Assembly (NCBI GenBank): GCA_963805715.1
Contig: CAWDVK010000008.1
Coordinates: 248,001-312,000, forward strand
Length of the DNA: 64,000 nucleotides
Source: CAWDVK01 sp963805715
Lineage (GTDB): Bacteria > Actinomycetota > Actinomycetes > Streptosporangiales > Streptosporangiaceae
Direction of reading: 5' to 3'
Positions 8,306-16,504 of this stretch are shown here, piece after piece. How positions within the stretch are numbered: position 1 is the stretch's first letter; every line of letters starts with the position of its first letter. The translations under genes and the position numbers were made by a program. The notes below the pieces were generated by a model. It was not told the origin of the DNA. It ran no database searches and saw only the letters and a program-made list of their open reading frames with translations.

Positions 8306-9673
8306 TCAGCGGTCATGCCCGGTCTTGCTCTCTGCCACGCTCGGGCCATTTTGATCGCCACGGGCCATTAGCGGGCCATTACCCGCGGTCTTGCCTGCCT
8401 CAATGTGCGCGTCGATCGCTGTCGTGATGACCAGATCGGCCCCGCGTGCCTCGTGCTGGTAGATGATCGCCGCGCGCTCGCTATCGTGTCCCATCCGCGC
8501 CATCAGGTCCTTGAGGCTCGCGCCGCTGGCCGCTGCGAAGTGATTGCCGGTGTGCCGGAGATCATGAAAATGCAGGCCCTGGGCGCCGACTGCGCGCACC
8601 GCACGCGGCCATGCCGACATCTTGTTGAAGTTGCTGCGCCGCAGCGGACCACCCTTGGCACCTGGGAAGATCAGCGCGTCCGCGTCCGGCCTGGCGAACA
8701 CGGATAGATGTTCGTGCATAGCGGGAATGATCGACTGCGGGATGCCGACGATGCGGCAGGCGGCCCGAGACTTCGGCGCGCCGAGCACCAGCTCCCCGGT
8801 TGACCTCTCCGCGTAGGCAAAGCGCACGCGCACTATGCCCGTGGCCAGGTCCAGATCGCAGCGGCGGAGCGCAGTGACTTCTCCCCAGCGCAGGCTTGCG
8901 AATGTCGCTAGCAGCACGAGAGCACGGTAGCGGCGGTCGTAATCGGAGTCTGCCCTGCCTTCCTGGGCCATTGCCCATAGGGCTGCTTCGGCCGCCGGTC
9001 TGCTGGGATGGACCTCGGGCAAAGTGCGCATGACCCCGTGCCGCCGGTACCGAATCCGGTAACCGCCAGCAGGGAGCAGCCGGACATTGCCGACCGCGCG
9101 ACGGCCGACCAGCTCGGCCAGCTCGAAAACTTGCGCAACGGTCAGGACCGGGCGCTCGGGTGCCCTCTCGGTTCCGGCGCCGCGCACTCGGCAAGGATTA
9201 CGGGCGAGGATCTTGTCCTCCTCAACAGCGGTCGCGAGGATCGACCGGAGCAGCCGGTACGCCTTGGCCGCCATGGAGACTGAGACACCGCTGCGCAGCA
9301 GCCCCGCTCGCCACTCGCGGATCATGGGGGTTGACAGCCTGCCCAGGGGCACCCCGCCGAGGTACGGATTGATGTGCTTGTGACAGAGCCATGCGTAAAG
9401 GTCAATGGTGCGGGGGCGTAGCCCTGGCCGCTGTGCGAGCCAGTACGCGGCATAGTCCTGGAACTTGATCTTGCTGCGATCGGAGTCCGCCCACTCACCG
9501 GAGATCATCTGAGCCTCGATCAGCGAGAGTGCCCGCTCTGCATCGGACTTGCGCTCGTAAGTCACTGGGCCGGTCCGCATCCGGCCGTCCGGGCCGGGAT
9601 AGCGAACCTGGTAGCGGCCTGAGGCGCGCTTGCGGATGTTGCCGAACCGCCGGTGCCGGTTTCTGTTGGCCAT
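8306..9673 (-). CDS. int: tyrosine-recombinase integrase of the island
   Basis: A 455-residue site-specific recombinase expected to integrate and excise element A at tRNA-Gly. It has an N-terminal AP2-like arm-binding domain (about 8-61: GNIRKRASGRYQVRYPG) and a SAM-like core-binding domain (about 70-170). The catalytic domain carries R262 in LRWGE, K301, H370-x-x-R373 in HDLRHTG, H396 in MGHD and the nucleophile Y405 in IYQHE. Residues 191-247 are an insertion before the first catalytic arginine that repeats the arm-domain pattern (GNVRLLPAGGYRIRYRRHG). The ATG overlaps the xis stop as TAATG, so translation is probably coupled. The last 25 codons overlap the GGGCCATTA arm sites. Confidence 0.95.
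   Translation of the reverse strand: MANRNRHRRFGNIRKRASGRYQVRYPGPDGRMRTGPVTYERKSDAERALSLIEAQMISGEWADSDRSKIKFQDYAAYWLAQRPGLRPRTIDLYAWLCHKHINPYLGGVPLGRLSTPMIREWRAGLLRSGVSVSMAAKAYRLLRSILATAVEEDKILARNPCRVRGAGTERAPERPVLTVAQVFELAELVGRRAVGNVRLLPAGGYRIRYRRHGVMRTLPEVHPSRPAAEAALWAMAQEGRADSDYDRRYRALVLLATFASLRWGEVTALRRCDLDLATGIVRVRFAYAERSTGELVLGAPKSRAACRIVGIPQSIIPAMHEHLSVFARPDADALIFPGAKGGPLRRSNFNKMSAWPRAVRAVGAQGLHFHDLRHTGNHFAAASGASLKDLMARMGHDSERAAIIYQHEARGADLVITTAIDAHIEAGKTAGNGPLMARGDQNGPSVAESKTGHDR
8343..8381. repeat. integrase arm-type sites, left arm of element A
   Basis: Three GGGCCATT-type sites: GGGCCATTT at 8343-8351, and GGGCCATTA at 8362-8370 and 8373-8381. The last two are 11 bp apart. They lie 54, 73 and 84 bp beyond the att core and fall within the 3' end of the integrase coding region. 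The same 9-mer recurs at every element end in the island. Confidence 0.7.
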
Positions 9674-9900
9674 TACGCGGCCCGCCAGGGAGTCGGCCAA
9701 CTATCTGCGGCCGTCATGGGCTCGACAACACCGGCCGCGATGAACTCGCGCAACGCTGTCTCGGGGATGCGGACGTGTCGGCCGACGCGAACGAAGCGGA
9801 TGCGGCGTTCGGTGATGAGCCGCCGGGGGAATCGCTCACTGGTGCTGAGCAGCTCAGCGGCCTCGGCGACCGTGAGCAACCGGTCAGCGGACATACTCAA
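9673..9900 (-). CDS. xis: excisionase-type MerR/HTH_17 DNA-binding protein
   Basis: A 75-residue protein (73 if the ATG at 9894 is used) with one winged HTH: LLTVAEAAELLSTSERFPRR, then ITERRIRFVRVGRHVRIPE. This matches the recombination directionality factors of AICEs. I prefer the TTG at 9900 because GAGGAG sits 8 bases upstream of it, while the ATG at 9894 has no well-placed ribosome site. Its stop overlaps the integrase start by one base. It would bind near the arms and bias Int toward excision. Confidence 0.8.
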   Translation of the reverse strand: MSMSADRLLTVAEAAELLSTSERFPRRLITERRIRFVRVGRHVRIPETALREFIAAGVVEPMTAADSWPTPWRAA

Positions 9901-9937
9901 AGTGATCACTCCTCTCAAGGGGATAGGAACGAGACGG

Positions 9938-11398
9938 TCAGGCGGCGTGATCTGTCGCAGGCGCTTCGTGTGCGCGGGCACGATCAGCGGCGGCGAGGGC
10001 AAGTTCGGCGGCGGGGGCGATGGTGTGGGCCGGGCCGACGTAGGTCCAGGTGGCGAGGACCAGGACGACGGTCTCGTCGAGGGGCCGCCCCCAGGGATCG
10101 CGTGACCCTTCGGGGTGGCGCTGGGCTTTGCGGTGGTCGGTGCGGGCGCGGCGGAGCTGGCCGAAGGTGACCGAATAGCGGCGGGACTTGGTGAGGAAGT
10201 GGCCGCCGTAGCCGAGCATGTGCGCCCACTTGCACAGCCGCGACGCCGGGCCGGGGGTGCCGCCGCCAAGCTCCCACGCTGTTCGGATCATCTGGGCTTG
10301 GTGGCGGGAGCAGCGCAGCGCCGCCAGGTCGTGCCGGGAGCGCAGCGGCCGGTCGGGGACGCCGGGGGCATCCAGGGCCTTGGTGGCGTACTTGGCGATG
10401 TAGTTCCCGACCGCCTCGACCGACAGCTTGTGACCGGTGCCGGGCAGGCTGTCGCTGTGGCGGATGGGCCGGGGGTCGATCTGGTCGCCGAACCGCAGCA
10501 CCACGGCCGGGCCATCGTCAGGGACGACGGCCACGGCGGCGGCGGCCTGGCGGATGGCATCAGCGAGCAGATCGGCGCTGAAGCGGGCGGGGGGTGGCTG
10601 GCAGGTGTCGCCGGGCGCATCGAGGCGGATGATGGCGTGGAAATGGATGACCCCGCGGGCCTGGTACTCGGCCACCTTGACGTAGCGGACCGCCACGAGG
10701 GACCGGAGCTGCTTCTGGGTCAGCCCGGCGAGGGCGGCCAGGTGGCGGGGCAGGTAGGTCGTGAACCGCCGCCACAGCTCCCCGGCCCCGGCATTGAACG
10801 CCACCGCGGCTTCGTAGTCGTAGCAGTCGCCGCAGAGCGGCCGTCCGAGCCTGGGGTCATCGTCGGCATGCCGTTTCGGGCAGGAGATGTCGCGGCTGTG
10901 GGGACAGCGGCGCTCGTTCCGGTCGCGGCGGGGTCGGCACGGCAGGACGGTCTTGCCACACATCCGCCGGGCGTGGACCGGGCCGAAGGAGGGGGCGGTG
11001 AAGGTGGCGAACACGCACGGATGCGCCGCCACGGTGTCGGGGATGCCCTTGCCGCCGGTCAGTCCGGCTCGGACGAGCTGGCGGGCGTCGCGCTTGTAGA
11101 CGGCCGAGCAGGCGGGGCAGACCGATTCGCGGCGGTTCCCGCACGAGGTTAGTAATGCGCCGTCGCGTTCGGTGGCGGTGTCGTACATGGTGCGCAGCTC
11201 GCCGGTGGCCAGGTCGATGGCGTCGATCCGGCCTTTCAGCCGGACCGGGTGCGCGCACAGGCCGGTGGCCTCGGCGGCGCGGATCTCGCGGGTGAACTCG
11301 GCCCAGGTGAGGGTGATGGCGTGGTCGGCTGCGGCGGGCTCTCCCAGCCCCGGACCATGGTGCGGGCCGGGGCTGAGGGGGATCGTCGCGGCGGTCAC
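9938..11398 (-). CDS. RepSA-like HUH replication initiator
   Basis: A 486-residue rolling-circle initiator of the AICE/pSAM2 RepSA type, needed for replication of the excised circle. The HUH metal motif is visible as H252-F-H254 in VIHFHAII, and the catalytic tyrosine pair is Y333-x3-Y337 in YIAKYATK. Several CxxC groups precede it (VCPACSAVY, CGDCYDY), consistent with the zinc-binding N-terminal region. The GTG at 11398 overlaps the translocase stop as GTGA. An upstream in-frame extension would be antisense-like and lies inside that gene, so I reject it. Confidence 0.9.
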   Translation of the reverse strand: MTAATIPLSPGPHHGPGLGEPAAADHAITLTWAEFTREIRAAEATGLCAHPVRLKGRIDAIDLATGELRTMYDTATERDGALLTSCGNRRESVCPACSAVYKRDARQLVRAGLTGGKGIPDTVAAHPCVFATFTAPSFGPVHARRMCGKTVLPCRPRRDRNERRCPHSRDISCPKRHADDDPRLGRPLCGDCYDYEAAVAFNAGAGELWRRFTTYLPRHLAALAGLTQKQLRSLVAVRYVKVAEYQARGVIHFHAIIRLDAPGDTCQPPPARFSADLLADAIRQAAAAVAVVPDDGPAVVLRFGDQIDPRPIRHSDSLPGTGHKLSVEAVGNYIAKYATKALDAPGVPDRPLRSRHDLAALRCSRHQAQMIRTAWELGGGTPGPASRLCKWAHMLGYGGHFLTKSRRYSVTFGQLRRARTDHRKAQRHPEGSRDPWGRPLDETVVLVLATWTYVGPAHTIAPAAELALAAADRARAHEAPATDHAA

Positions 11399-12252
11399 TG
11401 CCGGGAGTCGCCGGGGTGGTGGCCGCGGAGCTGGGCGGCGTAGGCGGCGAGTTCGGCGATCTCGCGGTCGGTGAGGTAGGCGGCCTTGATCCGCTGCGGG
11501 ACGCCGGTCTCCGACAGCAGCCAGGACACGCCCCGCGCGAGCGGGTCGATGGTCGCAGCGCTGTAGCCTTCCCCGGCCCAGCCGTGGCCGAGGACGGTGT
11601 CCGAGCTGGCGTCGGTGGTGCACCGGAATGCCCACCGGTAGCCGAACAGGTCCCGCAGCGACGGGTCGATCACCTGGAAGGACGGCCGCTGGGTGGCCAG
11701 GATGACGATCACCCCGGCGGCCCGGCCGCGGGCGACCAGGTCGCGGGTGAGGGCGGAGAACTCGGCCTGCTGCCTGCGGTCGCCGACCGTGGCGGAGAAG
11801 TAGGCGTACTCGTCAATGACCACGAGGTAGACCGGCTGCCCGGACTCGGGGGTGATCTTCCGCAGCCCGGCGGCGAGCAGCGCGTCGTAGCGGGCGTTCA
11901 TGGTCTGCTGGAGCCAGGCCATGACGGCCAGGGCGTCGGTCATGGACGGGCCGATGAACTTGTCGGCGCAGTGCCGCCAGGGGCCGAGCTCGACCTGCTT
12001 GCCGTCGATCAGGATGAGCTTGCAGTCGCCGGACAGGGCGCCGTGCGCGGTGATGAGGTTGAGGGCGTTGGACTTGCCGCCGCCGGGCTCGCCGCCCAGC
12101 AGCATGTTCCGCTCGCCGAGTTCGACACAGACAATCTCGCCGTTCTCGTCAATGCCCAGATGCACCCGCTGCCAGATCGACAGCGGGAACACCGGCACCA
12201 CCGGGGGCGGCCGGTAAGCCGCGGGAGCGGCGGGGAGGGTAGCGGCAGTCAC
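11395..12252 (-). CDS. FtsK/TraB-like DNA translocase ATPase
   Basis: A 285-residue FtsK/SpoIIIE-type motor. Walker A is GGEPGGGKS (53-61) and Walker B is VYLVVIDEYAY with D147-E148, followed by ATQRPSFQVID. AICEs move double-stranded DNA between mycelia with such a single septal translocase (TraSA/TraB). This polypeptide has no membrane segment of its own. The membrane-anchored N-terminal half seems to be encoded by the upstream overlapping gene (12149-12952). GTG start with GGAAGG upstream. Confidence 0.9.
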   Translation of the reverse strand: MTAATLPAAPAAYRPPPVVPVFPLSIWQRVHLGIDENGEIVCVELGERNMLLGGEPGGGKSNALNLITAHGALSGDCKLILIDGKQVELGPWRHCADKFIGPSMTDALAVMAWLQQTMNARYDALLAAGLRKITPESGQPVYLVVIDEYAYFSATVGDRRQQAEFSALTRDLVARGRAAGVIVILATQRPSFQVIDPSLRDLFGYRWAFRCTTDASSDTVLGHGWAGEGYSAATIDPLARGVSWLLSETGVPQRIKAAYLTDREIAELAAYAAQLRGHHPGDSRQ

Positions 12253-12952
12253 GGGTGGTTCCTTCCAGGTAAGGCAGGACGGGCAGGCCCCGAAGGGCCT
12301 GCCGTCCGGCCGGTGATGTGGGGTGCGGTTCAGGCCGCGTCGCCGGTCCGGGCTGCGGGGGCAGGCCGGGCCGGATCTGGGTGAGGGGGGAGCTGACCTG
12401 GTGGGCGGCGGCGAGGGTGTCGCGGCGGACCACGTCGATGGTGACCAGCTGCGACCACCTCGGGTGCCGAGTGATGCGTGCGTCGCGGGCGTAGCAGGCG
12501 GCGCGGATCTCGCCGATGTGGGCCTCGAAGTCCTCGGCGCAGATCCCGGCGCGGCACAGCAGGTGGGCGCGCTCGCCGACCTTGGTCGGGCGGGTCCACA
12601 GCACCAGCGGGATCCGCCCGGAGCGGGTGTGCAGGCGGGCCTCGTAGCAGAGCCGCTGGATGCGGTGACGGCCCAGCACGCACCAGAACCGGCGCACCGT
12701 GAACCGCCGCGAGCCGGGGACGGCGAGCACGGCCAGGACCAGGCCGCCGAGGGTGATGGCGGCCCCGGTGAGGGTGATCAGCAGGGACAGCCGCCACAGG
12801 GCGGCAGCAGTGGCGGTGAGGAGGGCCAGCTCGGTGCGCCACCGCCAGGCGACCCCGGCCGCCGAGCGGTGGAAGCGGACCAGCAAGTCATCGAGAGCGT
12901 AGGGATTGTTGCGCGAGTTGCGGCTGCCGCCGCGCGCATTGGATGCGTACAT
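12149..12952 (-). CDS. membrane-anchored N-terminal half of TraB-like transfer protein
   Basis: A 267-residue protein. A Trp/Arg-rich start leads to two hydrophobic segments (about 38-82), then a soluble region (VLGRHRIQRLCYEARLHTRS, GRIPLVLWTRPTKVGERAHL, WSQLVTIDVVRRDTLAA) that in related AICE proteins directly precedes the FtsK ATPase. The last 30 or so codons run over the beginning of the ATPase gene in another frame and look non-native. The pair may therefore be a genuine split of TraB, or a single gene broken by one frameshift near 12260. Confidence 0.7.
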   Translation of the reverse strand: MYASNARGGSRNSRNNPYALDDLLVRFHRSAAGVAWRWRTELALLTATAAALWRLSLLITLTGAAITLGGLVLAVLAVPGSRRFTVRRFWCVLGRHRIQRLCYEARLHTRSGRIPLVLWTRPTKVGERAHLLCRAGICAEDFEAHIGEIRAACYARDARITRHPRWSQLVTIDVVRRDTLAAAHQVSSPLTQIRPGLPPQPGPATRPEPHPTSPAGRQALRGLPVLPYLEGTTRDCRYPPRRSRGLPAAPGGAGVPAVDLAAGASGH

Positions 12953-12957
12953 AAGGG

Positions 12958-13167
12958 TTACCGCCTTGTCAGGCTCGGGGCGGGCGATGGCGCGGGGGTG
13001 AGGGTCCAGTCGGTGACGCAGGCCACCGGCCAGGCGGTGCCGCAGGCGCGGCAGGTCAGCGCGGTCTCGGTCAGGCCGTCGCCGGTCTCGACCTCGTCCT
13101 CGCAGGTGTCGGAAGAGCCGCAGTCGGGGCAGACGGGCTCGTGGTAGATGACCCGGAAGCAGCTCAC
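12958..13167 (-). CDS. small zinc-ribbon protein
   Basis: A 69-residue protein with two CxxC pairs, CPDCGSSDTC and CRACGTAWPVAC, typical of a treble-clef or zinc-ribbon. The GTG at 13167 overlaps the stop of the upstream gene as GTGA, which places it in the transfer operon. Function unknown; similar mini-proteins are common in AICE transfer modules. Confidence 0.65.
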   Translation of the reverse strand: MSCFRVIYHEPVCPDCGSSDTCEDEVETGDGLTETALTCRACGTAWPVACVTDWTLTPAPSPAPSLTRR

Positions 13168-13403
13168 CGCGCGCCACCGCCTCTCGGGGTGTAGGCGCGG
13201 ATGAGGCGCCGCAGGTCGCGCGGTCCGGTGGCGTGGCTGGTGATCCAGGTTTCGGCGCAGCCCTTGTGGCAGGGCACGTCGCGGACCGGGGACCGGCACA
13301 GCGCGGGCAGGCCGCACAGCACGCAGGGTGCGAGCGGGCCGGTCCGGCCGTGCCGCCAGTCGAGGACCACGCCGCCGGGCGTGGCGGCAGTAGAGTGGGG
13401 CAT
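13164..13403 (-). CDS. small cysteine/histidine-rich protein
   Basis: A 79-residue protein with CVLCGLPALCRSPVRDVPCH and HKGCAETW, a probable zinc-binding module. AGGAG is located 7 bases upstream of the ATG. It is four-base coupled to the downstream zinc-ribbon gene. No named family recognised. Confidence 0.6.
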   Translation of the reverse strand: MPHSTAATPGGVVLDWRHGRTGPLAPCVLCGLPALCRSPVRDVPCHKGCAETWITSHATGPRDLRRLIRAYTPRGGGAR

Positions 13404-13493
13404 GCCAGGTCTCCTGTTCTTTGGCGAGGCAGGGAAAGTGCTCTGGCTGGCCGGGCCGGGAGATTGCCGTCTCCCTGGCCCGGCACTGGCGCC

Positions 13494-13826
13494 TTAGAAG
13501 GGCGGTTCGCCTGCGGTGAGCGACCGCAGGTAGTTCTCGGCCGCCACCAGGCAGCGGACCGCCTCACTGGCCTTGTCCCGCATCTCCGGTTCGGTGGTCG
13601 CCTGGGCGGCGTCACGGTCGGTGCCGTGGCGCAGGTAGGCGGCCGATGCGGCGCGGTAGATGTCGTCGCAGAGCCGTTCGGCTTCGTAGGCGGCGTCGCG
13701 GGCGATGCTGGCCAGGTGGTAGGCCTGGGCCTGCTCGACCAGCGCCATGCCGGTCAGCCGCTCGGGCGCAGGGTCGGGGGCTGTGGGCTGGCTGCCGTTC
13801 GCGGCTTTCGTGGTGGTGGTGGTCAT
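13494..13826 (-). CDS. AICE operon hypothetical protein, helical
   Basis: A 110-residue acidic, alanine-rich helical protein (LVEQAQAYHLASIARDAAYE through EAVRCLVAAENYLRSLTAGE). I place the start at the ATG at 13826, which has AGGAG 9 bases upstream, and reject an upstream in-frame ATG. It lies between the first operon gene and the zinc-finger genes. No family recognised. Confidence 0.6.
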   Translation of the reverse strand: MTTTTTKAANGSQPTAPDPAPERLTGMALVEQAQAYHLASIARDAAYEAERLCDDIYRAASAAYLRHGTDRDAAQATTEPEMRDKASEAVRCLVAAENYLRSLTAGEPPF

Positions 13827-13936
13827 GATCGGGTTCTCCTGTTCTTGTTCTGTGGCGAGGCAGGGATGGAAGCGCTCGGGCTTGCGTGTCCGCAGACCGG
13901 GCACGAAGCGATGGTCACGGCGCGGCGCCGGGGGGA

Positions 13937-14266
13937 TCAGGCGGCGGCCTTGCGGGCGGCCGGGTCAGCAGGAGTGATCTGCTGGGCGCGGAAGGTCCGC
14001 ACGATCTTGCCGTCGCGGTTGACCCACGGTGCGTAGACGAGGTCGACCACCTGCACGAGGTCATCGATGGTCAGCCTGGGCTCGTCTCCGGCCACTTCGA
14101 CCCAGATGGTCTCTGAGGTACTCCGCCCGTCATCGATCGCGGTCAGCCGCACGACCCAGATCGGCCGGCCATCCGGCGTCACAGCGTCCTGGCCCTTCCG
14201 CTGCTTGTGCTTCGCCGATCCGCCAGCGCGGAACCGGACACCGTCCGTCTCGATCTTCAGACGCAT
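13937..14266 (-). CDS. first gene of the AICE operon; SCO3933-like plasmid regulatory protein
   Basis: A 109-residue protein beginning MRLKIETDGVRFRAG, with a beta-rich middle (PIWVVRLTAIDDG, ETIWVEVAGDEP) and a C-terminal helix-strand. Size, position and pattern resemble the SCO3933-type proteins found at the head of AICE transfer operons, but that link is from memory. AGGAAGG lies upstream of the ATG. It is divergent from the GntR gene, and the shared promoter region carries candidate operators. Confidence 0.6.
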   Translation of the reverse strand: MRLKIETDGVRFRAGGSAKHKQRKGQDAVTPDGRPIWVVRLTAIDDGRSTSETIWVEVAGDEPRLTIDDLVQVVDLVYAPWVNRDGKIVRTFRAQQITPADPAARKAAA

Positions 14267-14288
14267 GACTTGGTCCTTCCTGTGTGTA

Positions 14289-14334
14289 TTGGGTGACCTA
14301 GGTGTCATGGTACATAACGTCGAGGGCGTGTCAA
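14289..14334. promoter_or_regulatory. divergent promoter/operator controlling the AICE operon and its GntR regulator
   Basis: Minus strand: TTGACA (complement of 14329-14334), 16 bp, TACCAT (complement of 14307-14312), aimed at the rep-tra-xis-int operon. Plus strand: TTGGGT (14289-14294), 16 bp, TACATA (14311-14316), aimed at the GntR gene. The imperfect dyad TGACCTAGGTGTCA (14294-14307) lies between or over both, and a related GGGTCACCTA occurs just downstream. This is the layout expected for a KorSA-type repressor that controls both directions. Confidence 0.5.
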
Positions 14335-14376
14335 GTCGCCTGGGTCACCTATGGCGCGACGGGTACGCTTGGCCGC

Positions 14377-14751
14377 ATGGCCAACAGTTCGGATGATTCG
14401 CGGCCTGCGTCATTGCAGGTAGCCGATGCCCTGCGGAACGAGATCGCATCAGGCGCGCTGGCGCCTGGCGACAAGCTGCCTTCGATACGGAATCTGGCCG
14501 AGCGGTTCCAGGTGGCCCCGATGACTGCGCAGAGCGCCATGGACGTTCTGCGCAGTGAGGGCTTGATCTACAGCAGCCCTGGCCGGGGGACCTTCGTCCG
14601 CGCCCGGCCCGACGACGCCAGCGGTCCGTCACCGGAATACCAGGCGCTCAGTGAGCACCTGAGCGAACTTGACACTCAGATGCGCGCGATAGCCGACCGG
14701 GTGAACGAGCTGGAGAAGCTAGTGCGGCCTGAAGGTCAAGGTCAGCGATGA
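14377..14751 (+). CDS. GntR-family regulator (KorSA-like)
   Basis: A 124-residue protein with an N-terminal GntR winged helix (LQVADALRNEIASGALAPGD, KLPSIRNLAERFQV, SSPGRGTFVRA) and a short coiled-coil tail (LSEHLSELDTQMRAIADRV). It lacks a large effector domain, as do the AICE repressors of the KorSA/Tra-regulator group. It is divergent from the transfer/replication operon and probably represses it. No clear ribosome site precedes the ATG, and the upstream -10-like element suggests a short or absent leader. Confidence 0.85.
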   Translation: MANSSDDSRPASLQVADALRNEIASGALAPGDKLPSIRNLAERFQVAPMTAQSAMDVLRSEGLIYSSPGRGTFVRARPDDASGPSPEYQALSEHLSELDTQMRAIADRVNELEKLVRPEGQGQR

Positions 14752-14970
14752 TGCCCTCTACCCGGCGCGTAAGACTTCCCAGATCTTGCGCGAGCGCGGA
14801 CAGGCGGGATCGCAGTTGATCGACTTCTTCCAGGGTCATGGACACTGATCGGCTCCCTCTGCTCGTGGCCTGCTGTGCTGCCAGGGAACCGCAGGGGACC
14901 GCGTTGCCATCAGGCTGAGCGCGACTCACTCACAGGTCACTCACACGCACACCTACCGAGAGGGGGCGAT

Positions 14971-16484
14971 GTGACCACCGAAGACGCATCCGGGGCTGGC
15001 GAGCCGTTCATCGGCGAGCTGAAGTACTGGCGGGACGTCCGGGGGTTTTCTCAGTCCGCCCTGGCCAAAGAGGTGGGCTACACGCCGTCGTACGTCTCAA
15101 AAGTCGAGAGCGGGCACCAGCGGCCATCCCGGTCCTTTGCGGACCAGGCCGATGGCATGCTGCATGCGGGCGGGGCGTTAAGCAGGGCCTTCCGGGATTA
15201 CGAGACCCGGCGGCACGCCTCCCCGGTCAATCTGCCAGATCACCAACGTGAACCGGGCACGGCCGCAGAGAGCCCTCCGTCAAGCCTGCTGGTCGAGCAC
15301 GATGATGCCGAGCTGTTCTATGACGGGGCTTCTTACCGGGCCACCCAGCGGCGGAGGCTGCTCAATGCGAGCAGCGACCCGGTGGCCCGCTACCTCATCC
15401 GTATCTCGGTGGACCGCTACCCCGGAAGCCCGGAACGGTCCAACCAGCTGTACCGCGCGAATCCGCGACCTGGGAGGAGATCAGCCTCAGCGCCCGGATC
15501 AACGGCGAGCAGATCGGCTGGAGGATCCAGCATGATCGCGACGCGTTCAAGGAGCTATGGCTGCTGTTTGAGAACGAGTACGGCCGCTATCCCATCTATC
15601 CCGGCGAAAGCGCCCTGCTCGAATACACCTACACCGTCAGCGATGACAAGTGGGGCACGTGGTTCCAGCGCGCCGTTCGGCTTCCGACACGGCGGCTGAG
15701 CGTGCAGCTGGACTTCCCCGCTGACCTGGAGCCAGCCGTCTGGGGCACCGAGACCACCATGACCGCCGCCGCCCTCCCGTTCCGCACGGCGATCACGAAC
15801 ACCACGGCCAGGGACCGGAAGATCTTCTCCTGGTCCACCGAGAATCCTCCGCTGCACGCCCGCTACCGGCTGGAATGGAAATTCAGGGCTGTACCACAGA
15901 ACGAGAAAGCAGCGCCGATGGGCACTAAGGATCCAAGCGAGATCATGCAGTCAATCGGCATCACCCAGCGCGGTGACCCAGTCCTCGGCCAGGTCGCCCG
16001 GCCCTTCGACCTGCCCGGCGAAGCCGAGGACGCACGCCGCGTTATAGCCGAGCTGAACTCCGCCGCGACGCGCGTCGCCCAGGCGCACGTGTTCGGCAAG
16101 GGCATGGGAATAGCCGCCCCTCAGATCGGCGTCAGCCGGGCAGCCGCCATAGTCCGCGAGCCGACAGGCGAAACTGTGACCCTCCTGAACCCGCGGATCA
16201 TCGAGGAGTCGCCGCAGGCCGACGAGCAATACGAAGGCTGCCTCAGCTTCTTCGACGTGCGGGGCATGGTCCCGCGCCCGCTAGCGATTCACGTTGAGCA
16301 CCAGACGATCGACGGCGAGCGCCACATCACGATCTTCGAGAAAGGCCTCGCACGGCTGGTCGCGCACGAGATCGACCACCTATTCGGCAAGCTGTACACA
16401 ACACGGATGCGCTCAGAAGCAGCACTCATTCCGGTCAGCGAGTACCGCGGCATGGGGGAGCGCTGGCAGTACACCGAGCGGTGA
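14971..16484 (+). pseudogene. XRE-family HTH protein fused to a peptide deformylase domain; one-base frameshift
   Basis: The reading frame encodes an XRE helix-turn-helix (about 15-70: FSQSALAKEVGYTPSYVSKV), then a sensor-like domain (ELFYDGASYRATQRRRLLNA). After a one-base loss at 15463-15465 it continues in the next frame (TWEEISLSARINGEQIGW, DKWGTWFQRAVRLPTRRLSV) without a stop into a complete peptide deformylase. Deformylase motifs: GMGIAAPQ (16101-16124), EGCLS (16233-16247) and HEIDH (16365-16379), all with catalytic residues intact. Restoring the base gives about 504 residues. The deformylase part could also start separately at the ATG near 15919. GTG start with AGGGGG upstream. Sequencing error or true inactivation cannot be separated here. 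Confidence 0.75.
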
Positions 16485-16504
16485 TGCAGTCGCGTAGCAT
16501 CTGA

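Noticed and set aside
14648..14839. Minus-strand 63-codon frame with a coiled-coil look (MTLEEVDQLRSRLSALAQDL)
   Set aside because: Mostly antisense to the coiled-coil tail of the GntR gene, which produces heptad-like antisense; no well-placed ribosome site. Part extends beyond the gene, so a small doubt remains.
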